Assembly (NCBI RefSeq): GCF_964204645.1
Contig: NC_134028.1
Location: forward strand, 18,014,153-18,078,152
DNA from: Tubulanus polymorphus
Lineage: Eukaryota; Nemertea; Palaeonemertea; Tubulaniformes; Tubulanidae
DNA length: 64,000 nt
Reading direction: 5' to 3'
Shown: piece after piece, positions 39,801 to 51,800 of the stretch
How the letters are laid out: the number at the start of each line of letters is the position of its first letter
Position numbering within the stretch: the stretch's first letter is position 1
Program-made: the position numbers and the translations under genes
Notes under the pieces: model-generated
Told to the model about the DNA's origin: nothing
Seen by the model: the letters and a program-made list of their open reading frames with translations, nothing else
Database searches by the model: none

Positions 39801-42800
39801 GCCCCGACGCTTTTCGTTGATTAAGTAATACAAATATCATGCAATGGGTTTTCACAATCTACCGCTGGTATTTACCGGATTTCAATATCACTCCAAAATT
39901 CCTCGAAACCTCGAAATATCGAACCGGAACACTTCCGGTAGATATCCGCGGCTGCCCAACCGGGAAACTTATTTGTTTCAATAGATATTGATAGGATCCA
40001 TCATCTTCACCCGTCAAGGGATTCGAACCCACTAAGCTAAAGCCATGCCAGAATCGGGTCGGGCCAATCACAGCGCTTGTAACAAACCACATTAGGCTTC
40101 TGTGGAATTTCCCAGTAAATGGGCCAATCAGCGAACACGTAGCGAACGCGGAAGTATTGTCGCGTGTTGATACATGACGTCATGCGCAAAAGCGCCAGTA
40201 ATGAAATCGCGATAATTCACGTGAACAGCTGCTGATATTTTCAGATAAACCAATCACAGGGAAGACACAACTTCCTGATTGGCTGATAAAAATTGAAATT
40301 TTCCCGATTTAACTTTCGTGAAAAATGCAGAAAACATTTTTATGAGACCCTATTTCAAAATTCTGCTCGCTACGATTCCGAGAATGGATTACGCTTAAAT
40401 ACGTGATTTGTTCGAATATGCCCTCACTTGGCAAGCAAAAGAGCCTTTTGTGTGGAAACCATGTCATTTAAATTCGCTCCATTTGTATAGTAATAGGCTC
40501 AGCCTACGGCTGGCCTAATAATGAATTGTCGCGGGCGTCAAAACCAAAATAATGAATTGTCGCTTGAGGTAAAACCAAAGTAATGAATTGTCGTGGGCGA
40601 TAAAACCAAAATATTGAATTGTCGCGGGCGACAAAACCAAACTAATGAATCGTCGCTGGAGATAAAACCAAAGTAATGAATTGTCGTGGGCGATAAAACC
40701 AAAATATTGAATTGTCGCGGGCGACAAAACCAAACTAATGAATTGTCGCGGGCGACAAAACCAAAAAAACAATTGTCAGGGCGACAAAACAAAAATAATG
40801 AATTGTCGCGGGCAACAAAACCAAAATGGTGAATTGTCGCGGGCGATAAAACCAAAATAATGAATTGTCGCGGGCGATAAAACCAAAATAATGAATTGTC
40901 GCGGGCGATAAAACCAAAATAATGAATTGTCGCGGGCGATAAAACCAAAATAATGAATTGTCGCTGGCGATAAAACCAAAATAATGAATTGTCGCGGGCG
41001 ATAAAACCAAAATAATGAATTGTCTTGGGCGACAAAACAAAAATAATGAATCGTCGGGGGCGATAAAACCAAAATAATGAATCGTCGCGGGCGACAAAAC
41101 CAAAATATTGAATTGTCGCGGGCGCCAAAACCAAACTAATGAATTGTTGCGGGCGACAAAACCAAAAAAAGAATTGTTGCGGGCGACAAAACCAAAATAA
41201 TGAATTGTCGAGGGCGATAAAACCGTAATAATGAATTTTAGCGGGCGATAAAACCGAAATAATGAATTGTCTCAGGCGACAAAACCAAAATAATGAATTA
41301 TCGCGGGCGATAAAACCAAAATATTGAATTGTCGCAGGCGATAAAACCAAAATATTTGTCGCGGCGACAAAAACAAAATATAAAACCAAAATATTGAATT
41401 GTCGCTGGCCATAAAACCAAAATAATGAATTGTCGCGGGCGATAAAACCAAAATATTGAATTGTCGCAGGCGACAAAACCAAACTAATGAATTGTCGCGG
41501 GCGATAAAACCGTAATAATGAATTTTAGTGGGCGATAAAACCAAAATAATGAATTATCGCTGGCGATAAAACCAAAATATTGAATTGTCGCAGGCGATAA
41601 AACCAAAATATTGAATTGTCGCGGGCGACAAAACCAAAATTATGAATTGTCGCGGGCGATAAAACCAAAATAATGAATTGTCGCGGGCGATAAAACCAAA
41701 AGAATGAATTGTCGCGGGCGACAAAACCAAAATAATGAACTGCGCTGGTGATAAAACCAAAGTAATGAATTGTCGCGGGCGATAAAACCAAAATAATGAA
41801 TTATCGCGGGCGATAAAACCAAAATATTGAATTATCGCGGGCGATAAAACCAAAATAATGAATTGTCGCGGGCGATAAAACGAAAAATAGAATTGTCGCG
41901 GGCGACAAAACCAATAAAAGAGTTGTCCCGGGGGACAAAACCAAAATAATGAATTGTCGCGGGCGATAAAACCAAAATAATGAATTGTCGCGGGCGACAA
42001 AACCAAACTAATGAATTGTTGCGGGCGACAAAACCAAAATAATGAATTGTCCCGGGCTACAAAACCAAAAAAAGAATTGTCGCGGGCGAAAAAACCAAAA
42101 TAATGAATTGTCGCGGGCGATAAAACCGTAATAATGAATTTTAGCGGGCGATAAAATCAAAATAATGAATTGTCTCAGGCGACAAAACCAAAACAATGAA
42201 TTATCGAGGGCGATAAAACCAAAATATTGAATTGTCGCAGGCGATAAAACCAAAAAGAAGAATTGTCGCGGGCGACAAAACCAAAATAATGAATTGTCGC
42301 TGGCGATAAAACCAAAGTAATGAATTGTCTCGGGCGACAAAACCAAAATAATGAATTGTCACGGGCGATAAAACCAAAATAATGAATTATCGCGGGCGAT
42401 AAAACCAAAATATTGAATTGTCGCGGGCGATAAAACCAAAATAATGAATTGTCGCGGGCGATATAACCCAAAATATTGAATTGTCGCGGGCGACAAAACC
42501 AAAATATTGAATTGTCGCGGGCGACAAAACCAAAAAAGAAAATTGTCGCGGGCGACAAAAAAAAAATATAAAACCAAAATAATGAATTGTCGCGGGCGAC
42601 AAAACCAAAAAAAGAATTGTGGCGGGCGACAAAACTGTAACAAGAGCCCCAGGGGGCACAATGGCCAGCCTGTCAGATTTGCTTTTTATAAATGATGTAA
42701 TCTGTGGGTTATATTTATCAATATACACTCCCTGCTCAATATCATTTACATAGTAAAATCGTGTGTTAACACAGACAGCAGGAACGAATGTAATATAGAA

Positions 42801-45800
42801 ATACTAAGTTATTGTATTGTTCAACGCCCCCTGGTGGCCATAAAAAAAACCAATGAGCTTGAAACTCACCTCGAACATAGAACATGTCATGAGCTACAAC
42901 TTTCCAATTGATTATAGTAGCAAAATATGCTTAAGTATCAATTATGATGTGGAAAAACTTTTTTTCCACCTACGAATGAGTACTGATGACCCCAAGAAGG
43001 CTGCCAAGTGCGTCATAATTGCCTGGTCAAAAATACCCTCTCGGATATAAAAGATCCCTTTCCAAAGAATACCCATTACAAATTGCAATGAAACATGGCG
43101 CACCATTAGAAAGCTACAGTACTCAGAATTCAGGCAAAAATTGACATTTTTGGGAACAAAAAAGGTCACAGTACGGCCATCTTGAGTCCGATCGACTCAA
43201 TTTTTCTCATGCCGATGGGCCCTCGGGGGATACAAATATATACGAATGATCAAGGTTATTGATATAAGTGTCTTCAAAATTTCCCTCGAAAACTTCAAAA
43301 ATGTGTAAAAAGTGCTGATTTTGGCGAACAACAATGGCTGCCAGTCGGCCATCTTGAATCTGACAGGGCCAGTTTTTGGCCTGAAGATGTGTCTAGGATA
43401 GATACACGTATAAACCAAATATTAAGACATTACCTTATAGCGTCTTCAAAACTTTGGAACTCTCACGAACTATCTAGATGGTTATCTCTCGACCTCAATA
43501 GCTTCAAGACCCATCTCAAAACAACTTTGTTCCATGCAGCATACCATTAACTCTCGGAAAGCGAATTGTATTTAACATTTTTTTGCAGAATAAAATTTGA
43601 TTGAATTTGCAATTCGGGCACATGGCTAATTAGCATATCAAGGTCATACACCCGATTTGGTAAAACCTTTTTTTCGCGAACCTTGCGCAATTGTCAAGGA
43701 TGAATTTTCTGTAGAGCAAATAGAAATTCCTCCCAAACACCAAATCAACTAAAGACTTCATAGAAATCGATCTTGAAATACAATTTTAAATCTTAAAATA
43801 AAACCCGGAAGTAAAACAGTAGACGATACCGCGGATTCACGTGAACACCTGATTTCTGTAAACGAAATGTTGGTTGTGACAAAATTGTTCAGACGGTTTT
43901 AGGTGGTAATAAGTACGGAAACGTAACGACCATGGTCGACTTAATCGATGAAATCAGGCCTATGTGATATCCAAATTTTGACTTTTTTATTCTCCAGACC
44001 TCCCTGATATAGAAATAAAAAATTTTGGTGGTACGAAAGTGCAATCACAGCGCCGACGGGGACAGAGCCGTGTCAGAGATCGGCGGAGTGAAAATTGAGG
44101 TGGACGAACACGAAGAAGTAGGCTATTGCGCTACTTGAATCACGAAAACTCCTGGCGCGGCCCCGACGCTTTTCGTTGATTAAGTAATATAAATATCATG
44201 CAATGGGTTTTCACAATCTACCGCTGGTATTTACCGGATTTCAATATCACTCCAAAATTCAAAGAAACCTCGAAATATCGAACCGGAACACTTCCGGTAG
44301 ATATCCGCGGCTGCCCAACCGGGAAACTTATTTGTTTCAATAGATATTGATAGGATCCAGCATCTTCACCCGTCAAGGGATTCGAACCCACTAAGCTAAA
44401 GCCATGCCAGAATTGGGTCGGGCCAATCACAGCGCTTGTAACAAACCACATTAGGCTTCTGTGGAATTTCCCAGTAAATGGGCCAATCAGCGAACACGTA
44501 GCGAACGCGGAAGTATTGTCGCGTGTTGATACATGACGTCATGCGCAAAAGCGCCAGTAATGAAATCGCGATAATTCACGTGAACAGCTGCTGATATTTT
44601 CAGATAAACCAATCACAGGGAAGACACAACTTCCTGATTGGCTGATAAAAATTGAAATTTTCTCGATTTAACTTTCGTGAAAAATGCAGAAAACATTTTT
44701 ATGAGACCCTATTTCAAAATTCTGCTCGCTACGATTCCGAGAATGGATTACGCTTAAATACGTGATTTGTTCGAATATGCCCTCACTTGGCAAGCAAAAG
44801 AGCCTTTTGTGTGGAAACCATGTCATTTAAATTCGCTCCATTTGTATAGTAATAGGCTCAGCCTACGGCTGGCCTAATAATGAATTTTAGCGGGCGATAA
44901 AACCAAAATAATGAATTATTGCGGGCGATAAAACCAAAAAGAAGAATTGTCGCAGGCGACAAAACCAAAATAATGAATTCTCGCTGGCGATAAAACCAAA
45001 GTAATGAATTGTCGTGGGCGATAAAACCAAAATATTGAATTTTTGCAGGCGAAAAAACCAAAATATTGAATTGTCTCGGGCGACGAAACCAAACTAATGA
45101 ATTGACGCAAGCGATAAAACCAAAATAATGAATTGTCGCGGGCGATAAAACCAAAATATTGAATTGTCGCGTGTGACAAAACCAAAATAATGAATTGTCG
45201 CGGGCGACAAAATCAAAATCATCGTTTTCTCGCGTTATTTTAGTTTTGTCGTAATGTCGCCCTCATTTGCATATTTGTGTTTTTTTATCTTATCAGCCTC
45301 CATACTAAAGCCTTAAGGTCGCGTAAAACTCGATAAACACTTCAAGCGACACAGCGAATGATCTCCTTTCCCCCACGGCGAACGCTTACTCCGAATGTCA
45401 AGTGTGAGTCCAGCATACGGATAGGAGTGTGTTATATACTTGTATTTAGTAAATACCTTGTGGATTTGACAATGATCGGTATGTACTGTAGGAAATATAG
45501 AGTATTGATGGTATTGATATAGAGGTTGAAGCCCGCGGCCGAATAAAGTAATATATTCTTTTATTTTGATACCTCGTCGACATAACAGCTTTTCTCCGCC
45601 ATATCTCTTCGGCGTGTTTAGTTTAGGCCTACGACTCCCCGGTACACTTATGATTTATGTTAGTAAATACACGGTTAATTCGGTAAAGAAAAATAGGTAT
45701 TGCTTAACTAACTGCTTGACGCCCGCAGCCAAATCACTGGTAGTTATAAATTAATTTGTACTCGATTTGATTCTCATGATGAGGAGTAACTCGCAGCTGA

Positions 45801-48800
45801 TCCCCGGAACGACGATGTAGTGACACACGTCGATTTGTTGATGTTTACGACTCGACAGTGCTTTTAAAATCTAAAGTAGTAAATTTCCTGTGTATCGGTA
45901 ATATGATTTGATGAGGAAATTGGGCTATTGTTAAAATTAGTTTTTAAAAACAGCGACAGAATGTGCAATCTTTGGGTAATAAATTTGTTAATTTATGCTT
46001 GAATTGATAATCGACGTGACAAGAAACGTGCGGTAGATTTCGGAAAGACGACTTAGAAAAACATGTCGGCTCTTTGAATGGGGCTCAATTTTCGATGTTT
46101 ACGGCCCGACAGTGCTTTTGTAACGTTGATTCTTCAAAATTCGCACGGAGTATTTGTAGATTGAAGTGAGCTGAATGATATCAGACGGATTGTATCGGCA
46201 ACAGCGGTAATGTTAAAAAGCCTATGTACTTTTGACAAAAAAAGTGTGGAAAAAAAAAAATAATAATAATAATAATAAGAAACACGCGAATCTCAATAGG
46301 GTTTTCTGTGATGTAACAGAAAACCCTAATTAATCAGAAATGCACTGTTTACTCACTGTGAGCCTCTAAACATCGAAATTTAAGCCCGATTCAAACAGTA
46401 TCCATCTACGTATGTGTATTGCCTATGTTTCATTCCTACAGCGGCTCCTAAATACGTGTGTTTGTGTCTGTGTCCTTATATCGATATAGCTGTGTTGTTC
46501 TAGATCTGTAGTAAACACGTAAGCAGTAGTGATATTTTTATCTTTTCCTTCTACGAATCGATTGTTGAATTAGGACATTGCTCGACTGAACGCAACTGAG
46601 GAATTTTTATGGCCTTGTTTGTGCCGTATGTTAAAGAGCATCATATATTGCTTCGGCAACACAAGTTAGAGCATCATATATAGGCTTTAATACTTCGAAT
46701 TCCGCTAGTAACAAGATTATTGCTCAACAGATTTACTTGAAACTTACGTGAGATGTACGGAACACAGGTACCTTGAGGTAAGTCGAAGGGATATTTGAAT
46801 GGGGACCCCGTTCACCCACCAGGGGGTGTTTTACATTTGAAAATTGTGACATCGAAAAGTTACTGTGTGAGAAAATTTTTTGTCCTTGACTTTTCAGCTT
46901 CGGGCGAGCACGAAAGTTGTTCATGATAGCCCGGAGGTTTAAAAAGTCAATGGCACGCCCTATCTGCGATTAACCGTTTGGGCTCTACGGGCTCGAAAAT
47001 GGGCCCCCAAATTTTTTAATGAGATTTTTGCTCCTAGCTCCTTAACCGTTGGAGATAGAATCGTGGTTGCAACGAGTGATCAGTAGCCCATGCGAAGACG
47101 CTTTTATTCATGTATGGTATAACTATGTAACTCATATGGTTCTCCAGTAGCGCCACCTATAATATGCTGGAATACGCATTTTCATCTATATCGACTAAGG
47201 GTAGCAATGGATTTCTATAAAAATTGATACACATGTACCTGGTAACTAAACGAAACGAACCCCTCATGATTAGTTCCCATTTTAACCACTAGGGGGCGTA
47301 AATTTTGAAAAATCGATTTCAGCGTCCATTTTTCGCATTTTATGCGGTCTGTTTATTATGAAAATCACAAAACTTGGTATAAGTACAAAGACATGTGTGT
47401 AATATGCCATCCTGCATGATTAGTTCATACAACTGCCACTAGGGGAATGTGAAAACAACGATTTTTGCTCCTAGGTCCTTAACCGTTGGCGATAGAATCG
47501 AGGTTGCAATGTGTGGTTAGTAGCCCTTTCCGAGATACTTGTATTTCTGTATGGTTTCAGTAGGTAACTTATATGGTTCTCCAGGAGCGCCACCTACATT
47601 TTGCTGGAAATGCATTTTCATTGATAGCTACTAAGCGGATAAAGGGGTCTCTATGAAAATTGATATACATGTACCTGGATATAAGATACAACAAATCCCT
47701 AACAATTAGTTCCTATTCTAACCACAAGTGGGCGTTAATGTTGAAAACTCATTCTAGCATCAGTTTTTTCGATTGTAATTCAGTAGTATGCTAACCGGAA
47801 AATTACCAGCCACTTGAACATGGTAAAAGTACCGTATCTTCGTTATTCTCGGTGTCATATCCCCTAACCTTGGTACATTAGCACTTTTCGCGTAGTATCC
47901 CATGTGAATCAACATAGCCATGTTATCAGCTGACCCCTAGGTGGCGCTCCTCATCCAGCAAGGCAGAAACCCGTTATCGCTGCTTTGCAGGTATATTTAT
48001 TATTATATTCTTTTTCACACTGGATCTTACTGAAAGGATCTGAACAACTGCAACTTACTTTCACTGTCGGTGAAACCATTCTGTATCAAAAGTACTACGC
48101 TGCATTGATAAATATTGTATATAATATTAATCAGAATTGCACTGTTTACTCACTGTGAGCCTCTAAACATCGAAATTTAAGCCCGATTCAAACAGTATCC
48201 ATCTACGTATGTGTATTGCCTACGTGTCATTCCCACAGCACGTCAGTACGTGTGTTTGTGTCAGTGTCCCTATAAGCAGTGATAAAGCTGTGTACTAGAT
48301 CGGTAGATTTTTAGTATTTTTTGACGCCTTATAAAACGTTACCATTATGAAACCTAAACGATGTTAACCATTCAGCGTCATTTTACAAACGACAGCCGTA
48401 AATCGATGTGCAAAACGTCACAGGTCTATGTGTACACAAATAAGCTATCTGGCAAAATATTATTGACATAGATGTAGAATGGCTTCCTGTGATTATATAA
48501 TGACCTATATTTGAACGTCGAAATGTTATATTGCATTGAATATCATTAGAAGACGTATTGTAATAGTAAAGGATGTATGATTATATCAGAAGCGGCAGGC
48601 ATAAATAGAAATGATAAGTAAATCGGATTATTCGGTTAAATGGCGGATGTATAGACGATTTGGAAGTCTGATATAAAAGTCAGACCCTGACGTGGGCATG
48701 CCGGTGGAATGACGAAGCTATCTACGATGTGTGTAGGGCCGGCGTGAATTTCATCAGCGGCTACAAGCGGTCAATATGAAAATGTGTAAACATATAATTT

Positions 48801-51800
48801 CAATATTCAAACGTTTTAGAAAATATGTTTGATATTAGGAGTATGCAGGTTTCGTGAGATTCGCAATTTGTAATAGCATAGCTATCATATACGGCTCCGC
48901 GTCCTCTGATGGCATGTGTATTAGGTGACAATTCAATTCAATTCTTTATTGATCCTTATTACATTGAAATTTCGGGATAAAATTCCCAAATTCAATAAAT
49001 ACAAATTTTAAAATAAATTAATATAACATACATGACACACGGGTAATTCATACAGAACAACATAAGCATGTTATTTTAAATGACAATGTCTACTTCAACC
49101 CACCCAGACTCAAGACTCTAGGATATCGAGTGACAGCCAAACCCGTGGCCCGGGCCCGGGGACCGGGCCGGCTGGCTAGGCCACACGATATGCTCGAAGT
49201 CATGATGAAGCAGACATCAGAAGAGCTCGTTCTTCAACCATGAAGGCAATGAAGTTGCAGACCAGCTTAGAGGCATAAGTAAATGAAGTCGGTCGCAAGT
49301 TCGCGATCAATTATTGAGAATTTTCAATAAAAAAATTTAAACCACTACTAAGGTCGAAGACCCGCTGTATCATCTACCCAATCGCCAAATCTCATCATTC
49401 CCCAAATTTCTTAAAACTTCGATTTCAAATTTGCAATTCCACATTAGCTTAGCCCAGAAATTATACATTTTTTTCGCAGGCGTCAAATAATTTTTTAAAA
49501 TTAATTTTCTTGTTTATCTCTGCTACTATACATGTGGCGCACTGAATGAGGTCAGTCTCGAGTGAACGCAACTGAGGAATTTTTATAGGCTTGTTTGTGC
49601 CGCATACAAGCAATAGCATCCTTGCAGTAACTTCCCTGGTTGGAGCTAATGAATGCAGCTATCTATATGCAAGAGCCTGGATGACTATATTCTGCTAGCA
49701 TTACAATATTCCTCGGCGGATTTACTTGAAACTTTCTTGAGATGTATGGAACACAGGTAACTTGAGGTAAGATGAAGGGATCTTTGAGTCGGGACCCCGT
49801 TCACCCACCAGGGGGCGTTTTACTTTTGAAAATTCTGATATCGAAAAGTTACTGTGTGAGAAAAATTTTTGACTTTGAGTTTTCCGCTTCGGCCGAGCAC
49901 AAAAGTTGTTCATGACAGGCCGGAGGCTAAAAAAAGTCATGGTTACGCCCTATCTGCGATTAACCGTTTGGGCTTTACGGGCTCGAAAATGGGACCCCAA
50001 ATTTTTCAATGAGATTTTTGCTCCTAGCTCCTTAACCGTTGAAGATAGAATGGTGGTTGCAGAGAGTCATCAGTAGCCCTTGACAAGACGCTTGTATGGA
50101 TGTATGGTATAAATATGTAACTCACATGGTTCTCCAATAGCGCCACCTATAAGACGCTGGAAAATGCATTTACATCTATATCGACTAAGGGTATCAATGC
50201 ATTTCTATAAAAATTGATATACATGTATCTGGTTTCTAAATGCAACGAACCCCTCACATGATTAGTTCCTATTTTAACCCCTAGGGGACGTAAATTTTGA
50301 AAAATCGGTTTTAGCATCCATTTTTGCATGTAATGCGGTCTGCTTATTATTAAAATCATAAAACTGGGTCTATGTCTATAAAGGATATACATTAAAAATT
50401 ATGCCCTGTATGATGGGAATCGTATTGTTTTGGTCGAGGGGTAAAACCACAAACGATCTGTTAGGTGCTATCTTTAATATGATTACTTCCATACCACATA
50501 CCAAACAAATTTCATGGTTGTTCATGATGGGTTTTGAGATATCACAGAAATATTAACATGTGTAAGTTTAAAGACCTTTTGGGGTTGGTGTAAATACATA
50601 ATCAAGGTTAGCGTGACTTATTCATATTTTATTCATGTTAAGTGCACATGTTTACTAGTTGATTGATGCAAAGTGTGTATGGGTTTGTAAATGACATCAT
50701 ATCTTTACATACCTGTATTGTAGTGATGCTATATCCAGGGGGACGGGTCTCTAAAACTGATGCTATATATTCATTCTTATCGAATACTGGAACATTATCA
50801 TTGACATCTTGTATAGCTATGGTTACAGTTGCTGTATCTGACCTCTTCTCAGTAGTTAAATGTTCTTGTGCTTTGATCTGGAGTATTACACATGATTGAA
50901 ATTAAATAACACCAAACTTCCGTGAATAAATTAGCACAGGACAATGTTATATGTATAAACAAACATACCTTTAATATAAATTCTCGATCATTTTTCTCAT
51001 AGTCAAAACTGTTAATGACCTTGACACCTACAGTTGTTAGGGATTGCCCTTCGGTTGGATCAATACTAAATCTATCCCTGTGGTTGAGCAGTTCTATTTT
51101 ATATTTCCCATTGTTTCCCTGAAATATGTATGAAAATAAGCTATCAAATACAGCTCCAAACCAGACATAATTCAGCAGCATCCCAAATAAGAAACTTTAA
51201 ATCATATCCGTCTTTCATATAGGGATTTAAATATTTATTCTGTATATATTCACCAGCCTGTATTGGCTGTAGACAGGGAACAAGTGAAGAAATGTGTAGG
51301 AATGATTTCTTGGTTTGTCAAGTAGACAAAAATAAACCGATATAAAGGACCAATGGTCCAGTGGCTCGCCAAACTGGTGTGAAGTAAAAAATCTGTCACG
51401 TAGGCAACCGGTATGCAAAATTCATTTCATTGAAAATTAAACAAGACAAAAATAGATCAAAAAGGACTCAATTTTGGTCTGAACAAATGTTCATAATTCT
51501 AATACAACCCTAGAATGAAGTAAAACAACTAAAACTATAAGTGACCCGTTAAGATACAGTACAAACTTGGTGAGAGCTTGGGTTTCATTGGAGGGTTTTC
51601 ATAATCATATGGACCAATCAGGACGGAAGCTCCCAAGTTCTTCAAATTTGAGGCCAGTGCCGGTTACCGACAAAACGAAGTTCATCGACTGACATGGTTT
51701 TTAACAAGAGGCCCATGGGCCTTGAAGCATTGGTAGATTATACTGTGGTATTAAGTAGTTATAATGTTTTACATGCCGGCAAATCATCTATGACGATGTT

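Noticed and set aside
39859-40092. 77-codon ORF conserved in element B (44218-44451)
   Set aside because: Conservation equals that of the whole duplicated element and no protein family was recognised.
40538-41482. 314-codon minus-strand open frame as a gene
   Set aside because: It is a read-through of the 31-bp satellite; all three frames are open and encode rotated versions of the same repeat. No start context, splice signals or homology.
40519-42640. CRISPR array
   Set aside because: Repeats are directly abutting with no unique spacers and the context is an animal intron.
46733-46924. Conserved small protein shared with 49722-49940
   Set aside because: The two similar open frames lie in copies of the family-Y repeat; similarity reflects the repeat and the surrounding non-coding DNA is equally similar.
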